From: Burkholderiaceae bacterium
Lineage (GTDB): Bacteria > Pseudomonadota > Gammaproteobacteria > Burkholderiales > Burkholderiaceae_C
Assembly (NCBI GenBank): GCA_016790175.1
Contig: JAEUPI010000024.1
Span: forward strand, 1-50,020
DNA: 50,020 bases
Direction of reading: 5' to 3'
The position numbers and the translations under genes are program-made. Position 1 is the first letter of the stretch. Each line of letters begins with the position of its first letter. A model generated the notes under the pieces. That model was not told where the DNA came from and searched no databases. It saw only the letters and a program-made list of their open reading frames with translations. Positions 33,418 to 46,387 of the stretch are shown one piece after another.

Positions 33418-34685
33418 GCCGTGGCCGGTCTCAGCGCGGCCAGCCGCTCTCCGGCCGGCGGGTGCGAGTAGTAGAAGCGCACGTACAGCGGGTCGGGCGT
33501 CAGCGTGGCCGCGTTGTCCTCGTGCAGCTTGATCAGCGCGCTGGCCAGGTCGGCCCCGCTGGCCTGCGCGCAGGCATAGGCGTCGGCCTCGAACTCATGG
33601 CGTCGCGAAAGCAGCGAGCCAAGAGGCGAGACGAAGAAGCCGAACACCGGCAGCGCCGTGGCGAACAGCAGCAGGGCCAGCGCGTCGTTGGGCGCCGCCA
33701 GGTTGGGCTGCACGCCCAGCGCGGTGTAGAACCAGCTGCGCGTGGCCAGCCAGCCCAGCAGCGCGAGCCCGGCCAGGCTGAGCGCGAACATCGTCGCGAT
33801 GCGCTTGAGCACGTGGCGGTGCTTGAAGTGGCCGAGCTCGTGTGCGAGCACGGCCTCCACCTCACCCGCCGTCAGCTTGGCCAGCAGCGTGTCGAAGAAC
33901 ACCACGCGCTTGGCCGCGCCGAGTCCGGTGAAGTAGGCATTGCCGTGCGCCGAGCGGCGGCTGCCGTCCATGACGAACAGGCCCTTGGCCGCGAAGCCGC
34001 AGCGCTGCATCAGCGCCTGCACGCGGGTCTTCAGCGTCTCGTCGGCCAGCGGCTCGAAGGTGTTGAACAACGGTGCGATGACCGTCGGGTAGAGCACCAG
34101 GATCAGCAGGTTGAATCCAGCCCACGCGACCCAGGCCCAGAGCCACCACCAATGACCGGCCGCACCCATGATCCACAGCACCAGGGCGGCCAGCGGGCCG
34201 CCGATCAGCAGGCCCAGCAGCGTGCCCTTGGCCAGATCGAACAGCCAGAGCCGAAGTGTCGTGCGATTGAAACCGAAGCGTTGTTCGAGTCGGAACGTGC
34301 TCCACCATTCGAACGGCAGGTCCACCAGGGCCGCGATCAGCGCAAAGGCGCCCAGCAGCGCCAGCTGGTAGCCCAGGGGCCCCAGGCGCGCCAGCAGGCT
34401 CTCGCGCAGCGCGACGTTCAGTGCGTCGAGGCCTCCGAGCAGCGTCCATCCGAGCACCACGGCCGCCGAGGCCGCCGTGACCAGAAGGCCGAAGCGGCCT
34501 TTGGCGACGGTGTAGTCGGCCGCTCGCCGATGGGCATCGAGCGAGACGCGCGATGCAAACGCCTCCGGTACCGCCGCACGGTGGGCGGTCACGTGGCGAA
34601 GCTGGCGCCAGGCGAGCCAGTACTTCACCGCCACCGACGCAATCAGCGCCGCGGCGAAGAGCAGGGTCAGCAGATGCAGGGCCAT
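33414..34685 (-). CDS. M48-family (Ste24/CAAX-like) membrane metalloprotease
   Basis: 423-residue membrane protease. Several hydrophobic segments surround the zinc motif HELGHFKHRH; the third ligand is the Glu in RRHEFEADAYA. The N-terminal CAAX-prenyl-protease-type domain has FEWWSTFRLEQRFGFNRTT. It probably degrades membrane or misfolded proteins; the bacterial substrate is unknown. The ATG at 34685 begins the first membrane segment. It is divergent from orn with only 43 bases between starts. Confidence 0.92.
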   Translation of the reverse strand: MALHLLTLLFAAALIASVAVKYWLAWRQLRHVTAHRAAVPEAFASRVSLDAHRRAADYTVAKGRFGLLVTAASAAVVLGWTLLGGLDALNVALRESLLARLGPLGYQLALLGAFALIAALVDLPFEWWSTFRLEQRFGFNRTTLRLWLFDLAKGTLLGLLIGGPLAALVLWIMGAAGHWWWLWAWVAWAGFNLLILVLYPTVIAPLFNTFEPLADETLKTRVQALMQRCGFAAKGLFVMDGSRRSAHGNAYFTGLGAAKRVVFFDTLLAKLTAGEVEAVLAHELGHFKHRHVLKRIATMFALSLAGLALLGWLATRSWFYTALGVQPNLAAPNDALALLLFATALPVFGFFVSPLGSLLSRRHEFEADAYACAQASGADLASALIKLHEDNAATLTPDPLYVRFYYSHPPAGERLAALRPATA

Positions 34686-34703
34686 GAGCGTGGATCGTTC
34701 GAG

Positions 34704-34722
34704 AGTGTAGGGCTGCCACAAT
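34704..34722. promoter_or_regulatory. Back-to-back -10-like elements between the M48 gene and orn
   Basis: Minus-strand TACACT (34704-34709) is 18 bases from the M48 ATG. Plus-strand CACAAT (34717-34722, in TGCCACAATCG with an extended-10 TG) ends six bases from the orn ATG. Both messages would have very short leaders. Confidence 0.35.
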
Positions 34723-34728
34723 CGACCC

Positions 34729-35307
34729 ATGAGCATCGACACGCAAACCCCTGCCAGCGATCTGCCCGTGCACGAGCAGAACCTGATCTGGATCGATCTC
34801 GAGATGACAGGGCTTTCGCCCGAACGCGATCGCATCATCGAGTTGGCGGTGGTGGTCACCGACGCACAGCTGGCGCGCCGCGTCGAAGGGCCGGTGCTGG
34901 CGGTCCACCAGAGCGACGCGACGCTCGACGCGATGGACGCGTGGAACAAGAACACCCATGGCAAGAGCGGCCTGATCGGTCGGGTGAAGGCGTCGGCCAT
35001 CGACGAGGCGACTGCCGAGGACCAGGTGATCGCCTGGCTCAGACACTACGTTCCGGCCGGCAAGAGCCCGATGTGCGGCAACAGCATCTGCCAGGACCGG
35101 CGCTTCCTGGCCAACCACATGCCGAAGCTGGAGGCCTTCTTCCACTATCGCAACCTCGATGTCAGCACGCTCAAGGAACTGGCGCGGCGCTGGAAGCCGT
35201 CGGTGCTCGACGGCGTGAAGAAGGCGCAGTCGCACACCGCGTTGGCCGACGTGCACGAGTCAATCGACGAGCTGGTGTACTACCGGGCGAATCTGCTCAG
35301 CCTGTGA
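34729..35307 (+). CDS. orn: Oligoribonuclease
   Basis: 192-residue DEDDh 3'-5' exonuclease degrading 2-5 nt RNA oligomers and pGpG. Catalytic motifs are IWIDLEMTG (Asp, Glu), NSICQDRRF (Asp) and [10 protein letters not shown] (His, Asp). The gene stands alone on the plus strand. Its last 11 bases overlap the convergent DUF2087 gene. Confidence 0.97.
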   Translation: MSIDTQTPASDLPVHEQNLIWIDLEMTGLSPERDRIIELAVVVTDAQLARRVEGPVLAVHQSDATLDAMDAWNKNTHGKSGLIGRVKASAIDEATAEDQVIAWLRHYVPAGKSPMCGNSICQDRRFLANHMPKLEAFFHYRNLDVSTLKELARRWKPSVLDGVKKAQSHTALADVHESIDELVYYRANLLSL

Positions 35308-35881
35308 CCGGGCGGCGCCGCACCGGCCAGGCTCCTCCACGTGCACGCCAGGCGGTGAGCAGCGCTCGCACGTCGGCATCGGGTCGTGCCGGCAGCTTGC
35401 GGTATTCGGACCCGTCGGCCTTGCGCGTCAGCAGCCGGTCGTTGATCAGTTCGCGGCGAAGCGTCGCATAGTCGCCGAAGGTGTGCCAGGCGCTGAGCAC
35501 GCGATTCACCTCGCGCTCGCTGTAGACGCGGCGTGGGTCGAACTGCATCCACAGCACCCACATCGCCAGGCGCTGCACCGAGTACTTGTTGGGCCAGCGC
35601 ATGAGCCGGCCCTGGTCGTCGAACTGGGTCAGCGCCTTGCGTGCCGCGGCCGAGAGTGCGAGGGGCGGCGACATGTCCGGGGGTGCAGCGCTCGGCGACG
35701 GCCGCTGCACGCGCAGGGTCTGCAGATTGCGATGCCCGGCGGCGCGGGCAATCTGGTTCAGGAAGGTCTGGTGCGATGGCGGTGCGCCATGGCTGGCCTG
35801 GTGCTCGGCCAGGCTGCGCGCGAGCGCGCGGGCAAATTGCGACAGGTCGGGTACCGTCAACGGTACGGCAGTGCGGGTCAT
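35297..35881 (-). CDS. DUF2087-domain protein
   Basis: 194-residue cytoplasmic protein. The C-terminal part (about 75-165) resembles DUF2087: [33 protein letters not shown] and [14 protein letters not shown], a winged-helix-like layout. The N-terminal [22 protein letters not shown] recalls a short motif seen in some glyoxalase-superfamily proteins; that link is an inference. A DNA-binding role is possible but unproven. It overlaps orn at the 3' end. Its upstream 200 bases, to the FKBP gene, hold no feature I recognise. Confidence 0.65.
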   Translation of the reverse strand: MTRTAVPLTVPDLSQFARALARSLAEHQASHGAPPSHQTFLNQIARAAGHRNLQTLRVQRPSPSAAPPDMSPPLALSAAARKALTQFDDQGRLMRWPNKYSVQRLAMWVLWMQFDPRRVYSEREVNRVLSAWHTFGDYATLRRELINDRLLTRKADGSEYRKLPARPDADVRALLTAWRARGGAWPVRRRPVTG

Positions 35882-36084
35882 CGTCGATCTCCGTCAGCAG
35901 CGCGCATGCGAGAGCCCGGCCAGGGTCGCGGGGGTTGCCGACTTGCCGCGTGCATACGCGCTGTGCGTGGATCCTCGGCGAATCGAAGAAGGATCTCTCG
36001 GGCAGGTTCAGCTCGCGACCTGGGGTCGCGCGGCAACGCCTCGGTGAACTGCCGACCGGGGCGCGAGTGTAGCCTGACGGTGAC

Positions 36085-36441
36085 CTACACCGACAGCAGC
36101 TCGACCTCGAACACCAGCGTCGCGTTCGGCGGGATCACGCCGCCGGCCCCGCGGGCGCCGTATCCGAGCTGGGGCGGGATCTGCAGCACCCGCGTGCCGC
36201 CCACGCGCATGCCCTGCACGCCTTCGTCCCAGCCCTGGATGACCTGTCCGGCTCCGAGGGCGAATCGGAACGGGTCGTTGCGGTCCTTGCTCGAGTCGAA
36301 CTTGCGGCCGCGGCTCTTGGGCTGGCTGGCATCGTGCAGCCAGCCGGTGTAGTGCACGGTCACGTGCTGGCCGGCTTTGGCCTCGGCGCCGGCGCCGGTA
36401 AGCGTGTCTTCGTACTGCAGGCCGCTGGAGGTGGTGGTCAT
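36085..36441 (-). CDS. FKBP-type peptidyl-prolyl cis-trans isomerase
   Basis: 118-residue single-domain FKBP without signal peptide, so cytoplasmic. VTVHYTGWL, FDSSKDRNDPFRF, GQVIQGWDEGVQGMRVG and GVIPPNATLVFEVELL cover the family core. The ATG at 36441 gives the usual compact length; the longer frame upstream looks non-coding. It lies 37 bases downstream of gluQRS. Confidence 0.93.
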   Translation of the reverse strand: MTTTSSGLQYEDTLTGAGAEAKAGQHVTVHYTGWLHDASQPKSRGRKFDSSKDRNDPFRFALGAGQVIQGWDEGVQGMRVGGTRVLQIPPQLGYGARGAGGVIPPNATLVFEVELLSV

Positions 36442-36478
36442 GGGCGTCTCTTGTTGGCGTTGAGTCACGGGGCCGCGA

Positions 36479-37366
36479 TCATGACACCCATCGGGTCGCC
36501 CAGGCGCGGGTGGCGGCTGCCAGCCACTCGGATACCGACAACGCCTCGATGCGCGGCAGCTGCAGCAGGCGCGCCGCCTGTTGCAGCGCTTCCACCGGTG
36601 AGGACATGTCGAGCGCCGTGGCGCCGTTTTGCTTGGAGAGCTTCTGGCCGTCGACACCCATCACCAGCGGCGTGTGCATGTATTCGGGCGTCGGCAGGTC
36701 GAGCAGGCGTTGCAGGTGGACCTGGCGCGGCGTGTTGTCGGCCAGATCCTCGCCGCGAACGATGTGCGTGACACCTTGGTGCGCGTCGTCGACCACGACC
36801 GCGAGCTGATAGGCGAACAGCCCGTCGGCGCGCTTGAGCACGAAGTCGCCCACTTCGCGCGTGAGGTTCTGGCGCTGGCGGCCGAGGCGGCGGTCGTTCC
36901 AGCGGATCGAGATGTCCTCGTCGCCCATGCTGGTGAGCACGCGGATCGATCGCGCCGGCTTGCCGCCGAGGCCGTGACGGCAGGTGCCGGGATACACACG
37001 CTCTTCGTGGCGCTGCTGCAGAAAGCCGAGCGTGATCAGCACCTCCTCGATCTCGCGCCGACTGCAACCACAGGGATAGACGAGCCCGGCCGAGGCCAGG
37101 CGGGCCAGCGCATCCTCGTAGGCCGCGCTGCGGTTCGACTGCACCAGCGGCGTCTCGTCGCTCACCAGGCCGCAGATGGCGAGCTGGCCCAGGATGATCT
37201 CGTCGGCGCCGTACTCGCAGCGCGTGCTGTCGACGTCTTCGATGCGCACGAGCCAGCGCCCGCCGTGGGCGCGCGCGTCGAGCCAGCTGGCGAGCGCGGC
37301 GACGAGCGACCCCTCGTGCAGAGGGCCGGTCGGCGAGGGCGCGAATCGGCCGATGTAGCTGGGCAC
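36479..37366 (-). CDS. gluQRS: Glutamyl-Q tRNA(Asp) synthetase
   Basis: 295-residue truncated glutamyl-tRNA synthetase that loads glutamate onto queuosine of tRNA(Asp). It lacks the anticodon-binding domain, as expected. The HIGH-like motif is LHEGS (most relatives have F or A in place of E), a Cys-x-Cys / Tyr-x3-Cys zinc site is in YPCGCSR and YPGTC, and the KMSKS-like motif is KLSKQ. The start is GTG at 37366 directly before the [11 protein letters not shown] segment. Confidence 0.93.
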   Translation of the reverse strand: MPSYIGRFAPSPTGPLHEGSLVAALASWLDARAHGGRWLVRIEDVDSTRCEYGADEIILGQLAICGLVSDETPLVQSNRSAAYEDALARLASAGLVYPCGCSRREIEEVLITLGFLQQRHEERVYPGTCRHGLGGKPARSIRVLTSMGDEDISIRWNDRRLGRQRQNLTREVGDFVLKRADGLFAYQLAVVVDDAHQGVTHIVRGEDLADNTPRQVHLQRLLDLPTPEYMHTPLVMGVDGQKLSKQNGATALDMSSPVEALQQAARLLQLPRIEALSVSEWLAAATRAWATRWVS

Positions 37367-37387
37367 CTTGGAAAGCCTCTCAGCTGC

Positions 37388-38398
37388 TCAATCGATACTG
37401 CCGGGCAACCCGAGATGGCGTTCGAGCAGCGCACCCCGCGTGGTGGCACTGTCGAGTTGCTTGAGCCACCAGCGCAGCGCCAGCCCTTGGCCGGGGCGGC
37501 GGCCGGCGACGGCGGGCAGGCTGCGCCAGGCATAGCTGAATCGCACGCGATGTGGCTCACGCGTCAGTCGCTTCACGACCAGGCAGCCGCGACGGATCAG
37601 GTCGCGCGCCAGCGGTTCGGGCACGAAGCCGCAGCCCAGGCAGCGCACCTGGGCCTCGAGCTTGGCTTGCACGGTGGGAACAGTCAGCACGTCCTGCCCG
37701 CGCAGCAGGTTGAAGGTGGCCGGCGCCAGGCGCTGTGCCGAATCGGCCACCGCCACCGCGCGGTGGCGCAGCAGCACGTCGTCGCTGATCGGCTCGGGGT
37801 GCGAGGCCAACGGGTGGTGCGGCGCGACCGCGAACACGAACTCGATCTCGCCGAGCGGCCGCGTCTCGATGCCCTTGTGGTTGCCGGTGCTGCCCTGCGT
37901 GAGCCCGATGGCCAGATCGGCCTGACCGCTGAGCAGTGCCTCCCACAGCCCGGCGAGGATCTCGGTGCGGATGCGCAGCCGCGTGCCGGTGGGCGCGTCG
38001 TCGTCGGTACGCACGGCATAGAAACTCTCGACCAGCTCGAACAACGTGACGCGCGAGATCACACCGTCCACCGCCACGGTGAGCTGGGTCTCCCAGCCCG
38101 TGCCCACGCGGTGTACCCGGTTGGCCAGCAGGTCGATCTCGCCGAGCAGATGGCGCCCCTGCTCGAGCAGCTCCTGTCCGGCCGAGGTGAGCTTGGCCTG
38201 TCGCGAGCGGCGGTCGAACAGCAACACGTCGAGCGCATCCTCGAGCTGGCGCACGCTGTAGGTGAGCGCCGAAGGCACCTTGCCCAGCTCGCGGGCCGCA
38301 GCAGCGAAGCTCCCGCTGCGGGCGATGGTGTCCATCATCGCGAGGGCTTCCGGCGTCAGTGCGTTGCGTCGTGCGGCGCTCATCAAGGCTTTCATCAT
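37388..38398 (-). CDS. LysR-family transcriptional regulator
   Basis: 336-residue regulator. The N-terminal winged helix-turn-helix (about 15-75, with SGSFAAAARELGKVPSALTY) is followed by a linker helix and a substrate-binding domain (about 105-310). It is divergent from a pirin gene with 86 bases between, a common arrangement in which the LysR protein controls the pirin gene. The effector is unknown. ATG at 38398 or 38383 could be the start. Confidence 0.9.
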   Translation of the reverse strand: MMKALMSAARRNALTPEALAMMDTIARSGSFAAAARELGKVPSALTYSVRQLEDALDVLLFDRRSRQAKLTSAGQELLEQGRHLLGEIDLLANRVHRVGTGWETQLTVAVDGVISRVTLFELVESFYAVRTDDDAPTGTRLRIRTEILAGLWEALLSGQADLAIGLTQGSTGNHKGIETRPLGEIEFVFAVAPHHPLASHPEPISDDVLLRHRAVAVADSAQRLAPATFNLLRGQDVLTVPTVQAKLEAQVRCLGCGFVPEPLARDLIRRGCLVVKRLTREPHRVRFSYAWRSLPAVAGRRPGQGLALRWWLKQLDSATTRGALLERHLGLPGSID

Positions 38399-38449
38399 AT
38401 TTGAACGTGGGCTTCAACCGCCCGCCGCGCTACGCCCGGTAACCAGATC

Positions 38450-38455
38450 TACAGT
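38450..38455 (+). promoter_or_regulatory. Putative -10 element for the pirin gene
   Basis: TACAGT in CTACAGTCCGG, 29 bases before the pirin ATG, inside the LysR/pirin divergent region. No clear LysR T-N11-A dyad was established by eye. Confidence 0.25.
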
Positions 38456-38484
38456 CCGGCTCATCGTTGACGAGGATCACGCCG

Positions 38485-39182
<698 letters not shown>

Positions 39183-39186
<4 letters not shown>

Positions 39187-40151
39187 CGAACGCCGAGGAA
39201 CTCACGCACCGGAACCAGCGTGGCTGCCGGGTCTTCCTCGTGCGGCACATGGCCGAGCGCATCGAATATCACGAGGCGGCTGCCCGGCAGGTCGTCAGCG
39301 ATCCGTCGCCCGACGCTCAGCGGGATCAGGCGATCGCGGCCGCCCCAGAGGATGAGCGTCGGCACCTGCAGCGCACGCACCCTTGCGCGGTTGTCGTCGT
39401 AACGTTCAGCATCGGCGCGCTGCGCAGCGAATCGCTGCACCAGCGCCCGGCGGTTGCCGTCGCGCAGCGTGAGTTCGAAGTAGCGATCCACCAGCGCTGG
39501 GCTGATCCTGGCCGGGTCGCCATACACGTCGCGTACGCTGGCCTCGACCACGCTGCGCGGCAGCACCCATTCGGTCAGGCGATTGAGCAGCGGCACCCGT
39601 GCCAGCATGAAGCCGATCGGCACCGACTCGGGCTCGAACGGATAACCCGCCGTATCCACCAGGATCAGCCGCTCCACCCGCTGCGGCGCGCGCGAGGCCA
39701 CACGCCAGGCCACCTCGCCGCCGAGCGAGTTGCCGCCGACCACGGCACGTTGCAGCTTCAGCGCGTCGAGCAGATCGATCACGAATGCCGCGTAGGCCTC
39801 GCCGGTGTAGGGACTGTCGACGTACCGTCCGCTGAACGGGCCGGTCAGGCCGAAGGCCGGCAGATCGAAGCTGATCACGCGCCGCTGACCGCGCAAGGCG
39901 GCCGTCCAGCCTTGCCAGGTGTGCAAACTCGCCGAGGTGCCGTGGATCAGCACGATGGGCGTCGGATCCGAGCGGGGGCCCTCGTCGCGCAGGTGCACGA
40001 GCTGACCGTGCAGATCGATGAAGTCCGACGGCGGCGGCGCCCAGCGTGCCACGAGCGTCTGCACCGCACGGTCGGGTGCGCGCGACAACGCCAGGGCCAG
40101 TGCGCTGGCCATCAACAACAGACCGATGGCGCGCAGCAGCCAGCGGGTCAC
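39183..40151 (-). CDS. Alpha/beta hydrolase with N-terminal membrane anchor
   Basis: 322-residue hydrolase. An N-terminal hydrophobic segment (about residues 5-25) suggests a signal anchor. The core has the oxyanion LIHGTSAS, the nucleophile elbow GGNSLGGEVAW, the acid region ILWGGRDRLIP and catalytic His in LGHVPHEED. The substrate is unknown. GTG 40151 is the likely start, with ATG 40112 as alternative; a frame further upstream would overlap the dnaE start. A -10-like element lies at 40190-40195. Confidence 0.86.
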
Positions 40152-40189
40152 GGCGCAGGGGCCGGGGAGGGCGCGCGTCGCATCGGGCG

Positions 40190-40195
40190 ATTGTA
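40190..40195 (-). promoter_or_regulatory. Putative -10 element for the alpha/beta hydrolase gene
   Basis: TACAAT within CCTACAATCG on the minus strand, 38 bases before the GTG. It is the same 10-mer found at 19792-19801 and 25342-25351. Confidence 0.45.
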
Positions 40196-40233
40196 GGCGC
40201 CGCGCCCGTCCGCCCCTCCATAGAATGGCCCGC

Positions 40234-43737
<3,504 letters not shown>

Positions 43738-43857
43738 ACGCCGGTTGTTCCCCGCGCCGGTGTTGTGCAACCAGGCGTTAATGAATGCGCTTCAGCGTCG
43801 ACGGCGGCGGTCGACCGGCCGTTAGGCTCACGGTCCACGCAGTCTGTGAGGTGCCTC

Positions 43858-44310
43858 ATGAAGAACGTCCTGCCCCGCGCCGCCGCCTTGATGGTGGGTT
43901 TGCTCGGCTCCGCCACTTGGGCCACCGATGTCGGTGTGTCGGTGCAGGTCAGCCAGCCCGGGGTCTACGGGCGCATCGATATCGGGCGCTTTCCGCAGCC
44001 GGCGGTGATCGTGTCGCAGCCGGTGATCGTTGCGGCGCCGCCACCGCCAGTCGTGGTCGCGCAACCCCGCGCTGTCGTCGTGCAACCGCAGCCGGTCTAC
44101 ATGTGGGTGCCGCCCGGGCACCGCAAGAACTGGCGCAAGCATTGCCGCGACTATGGCGCCTGCGGCGTACCGGTCTACTTCGTGCGGCACGACTGGTACC
44201 GCCAGCATGTGGTGGTCGCCGATGGACGCCGTGAATACGGTCGCGACGACGACCGTGGTCACGGTCGGGGCAAGGGCCACGGCAAGGGACGCGGCCGCCA
44301 CGACGACTGA
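43858..44310 (+). CDS. Small secreted protein of unknown function, Pro/Val-rich with basic Gly/His tail
   Basis: 150-residue exported protein. A signal peptide probably ends at ATWA (about residue 21). Next come a DVGVSVQVSQPGVYGRIDIG segment, a Val/Pro/Gln-rich stretch (about 40-75), a compact block with VPPGHRKNWRKHC, YGACG and PVYFVRHDWY, and a low-complexity Gly/His/Arg/Lys/Asp tail. The two cysteines in the block could form a disulphide. I recall similar proteins in other betaproteobacteria but no assigned function. Confidence 0.72.
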   Translation: MKNVLPRAAALMVGLLGSATWATDVGVSVQVSQPGVYGRIDIGRFPQPAVIVSQPVIVAAPPPPVVVAQPRAVVVQPQPVYMWVPPGHRKNWRKHCRDYGACGVPVYFVRHDWYRQHVVVADGRREYGRDDDRGHGRGKGHGKGRGRHDD

Positions 44311-44373
44311 AAGCGGGATTCGCGCCGCTTTTCGGCGCGCATGCCGGGCGCCCGGCCACCAGAATCGGCGTCC

Positions 44374-45642
44374 ATGTACGCCACCCCGCTCGCGGGCTTG
44401 ATCCTCACCGGAGGCGGAGCCCGTGCCGCCTACCAGGTGGGCGTGATGCGCGCGCTTGCACGCATCCGACGCGACAGCGGCGCCGACGTGTCGCGCAACC
44501 CGTTCGGCATCATCACCGGCACTTCAGCCGGCGCCATCAACGCCGCAGCCCTGGCCTGCGGTGCTGATGACTTCGACGGAGCGATCGAACAGCTGGCCGA
44601 GGTGTGGCGCAACTTCCAGGCCGAGCAGGTGTATCGCGCCGACTCGCTCGGCGTGATCCGCAGCGGCGCCCAATGGCTCACGATGCTGTCGATCGGCTGG
44701 CTGATCGCACGCTGGCGCAGGGCGCGGCCGCGCTCGCTGCTCGACAACAGCCCGCTGGCCGATCTGCTGAGGCGCCTGGTGCCTCTGGAACGGCTGCCGC
44801 GCATGTTGCGCGAGCGGCACCTGCACGGCCTGGCAGTCAGCGCGTCGAGCTACAGCTCGGGGCTGCACGTCACGTTCTACGACGCGGCCGCGACGATCGA
44901 TCCATGGACCCGTTCGCAGCGCCTCGCGGTGCAAGGGCCGGTGAGCATCGACCACCTGCTGGCCTCGTCGGCCATCCCGTTCGTGTTTCCCGCGGCGTCG
45001 ATCGAGCTCGACGGACTGAAGGAGTGGTTCGGCGACGGCTCGATGCGGCAGACGGCACCCATCTCACCCGCCGTGCACCTGGGCGCGCAGAAGATCCTCG
45101 TCATCGGCGCCGGCCGCATGCACGAGCCGCCGGGCCGACGCGTGCAGGGCAACGGCGGCTATCCGAGCCTGGCGCAGATCGCCGGGCATGCACTGTCGAA
45201 CATCTTCCTCGATGCGCTCGCGGTCGACGTGGAGCGCATGCGCCGCATCAACCACACGCTGTCGCTGCTGCCGGAGCAGGCCCGTACGCACACCGCGCTG
45301 CGACCGATCGACGTGCTGGTGATCGCGCCGACGCAGCGACTCGACGATCTGGCCGCGCTACACCAGAAGTCGCTGCCGGTCGCGGTGCGCACGCTGCTGC
45401 GCGGCATGGGCGTCACCGGCGAGGGGCAGGACGCGCGGGGCGCGGCGCTGGCGAGCTATCTGCTGTTCGAGGCGCCGTATACGCGGGCTTTGATGTCGCT
45501 CGGCGAGGACGATGCGATGGCGCGGCGGGAGGAGGTGTGTGCGTTCTTCGGTTGGACTCGACCCCGCGGGAAGACCGACGGCAATGTCGAACAGATCGCA
45601 GAGAAGGCAGCTGGCCACGATGGAGTCGCGGGCGCCCGATGA
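44374..45642 (+). CDS. Patatin-like phospholipase
   Basis: 422-residue lipid acyl hydrolase. The Gly-rich oxyanion loop LTGGGARAAYQ, the nucleophile elbow GTSAG and the catalytic Asp motif DGS (FGDGSMRQTAP) form the Ser/Asp dyad. No signal peptide is visible; an internal hydrophobic patch lies at about 105-120. The physiological lipid is unknown. It lies 63 bases after the small secreted protein gene. Confidence 0.9.
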   Translation: MYATPLAGLILTGGGARAAYQVGVMRALARIRRDSGADVSRNPFGIITGTSAGAINAAALACGADDFDGAIEQLAEVWRNFQAEQVYRADSLGVIRSGAQWLTMLSIGWLIARWRRARPRSLLDNSPLADLLRRLVPLERLPRMLRERHLHGLAVSASSYSSGLHVTFYDAAATIDPWTRSQRLAVQGPVSIDHLLASSAIPFVFPAASIELDGLKEWFGDGSMRQTAPISPAVHLGAQKILVIGAGRMHEPPGRRVQGNGGYPSLAQIAGHALSNIFLDALAVDVERMRRINHTLSLLPEQARTHTALRPIDVLVIAPTQRLDDLAALHQKSLPVAVRTLLRGMGVTGEGQDARGAALASYLLFEAPYTRALMSLGEDDAMARREEVCAFFGWTRPRGKTDGNVEQIAEKAAGHDGVAGAR

Positions 45643-45679
45643 CTCGACCTGCGACCTCACCGCAAGGTGAAGGCGGCCG

Positions 45680-46303
45680 TCAGCTCGGCGCGATGTCAGC
45701 CGCTCGCTCGCCAGTCGACTTTTTCGCTTGCCACTCCCACACCAGATGACTCAGCTCGCCCCGGCGCGCACGGCGTCGCAGACGGTAGCGGCGCATGAAG
45801 TCGGGAGGATCTGTCGGCTCGTACTCGAACTCACCGCCCTTGACGCGCAGCTGTCGGATCACGCTGAAGTCGCCACGAAATCCGTACATGCGCGCCAGAA
45901 AGTGGGGCCTGGTGAAGTAGTACTGGCTGTCGTCGGTCAGGATGTTGACGTGGGTGGGATCCCTGAAGGCCATCGAGTGCGGGTACGCCGGGGTGTACGC
46001 GTAGAGCAGCCCGTTCGGTCGAAGCACACGCCAGACTTCGTTCATCAGTTCCACGAAGGGAAAGCGAGTGCTGCGGCCGTCTGGTGCGGGAAGGACGCGG
46101 GGCACGTGCTCCAGGAAGTCGTACGCCGACACGGAGTCGAAGTGGTCGTCCGGATAGGGGATCGAGGCGAGGGCAACATTTACGACGCGTAGCTCAGTCC
46201 CCGGGAACGGCACTGCCACGACATCAACACCATGCAGCTCATCGCGTCGGTAAGGGTTTCGCGGGCGCGTGCCGCAGCCCAGATCAAGATGGCGTGTGGT
46301 CAT
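45680..46303 (-). CDS. SAM-dependent methyltransferase in the glycan cluster
   Basis: 207-residue class I methyltransferase. Motif I is HLDLGCGTRPRNPY, followed by GVDVVAVPFPG, the DHFDSVSAYDFLEHVPR motif and EVWRVLRPNGLLYAYTPAY. It is the last gene of a minus-strand cluster of glycosyltransferases and an epimerase, so it may methylate a sugar or precursor; the acceptor is not known. The 84 bases upstream hold nothing recognised. Confidence 0.82.
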   Translation of the reverse strand: MTTRHLDLGCGTRPRNPYRRDELHGVDVVAVPFPGTELRVVNVALASIPYPDDHFDSVSAYDFLEHVPRVLPAPDGRSTRFPFVELMNEVWRVLRPNGLLYAYTPAYPHSMAFRDPTHVNILTDDSQYYFTRPHFLARMYGFRGDFSVIRQLRVKGGEFEYEPTDPPDFMRRYRLRRRARRGELSHLVWEWQAKKSTGERAADIAPS

Positions 46304-46387
46304 GAGTCCGAATTGTCATGCCTTCGGGATCGCCCACGGTGTCGACGACGCCCGGGTTGCCGGCGATGTTCAGCTGAAGGCACCTGC

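Noticed and set aside
40191-40226. TTGTAG (40191) and TAGAAT (40221) as a -35/-10 pair for dnaE
   Set aside because: The spacer is 24 bases, too long for a sigma-70 promoter; TTGTAG is better explained as part of the minus-strand CCTACAATCG element.
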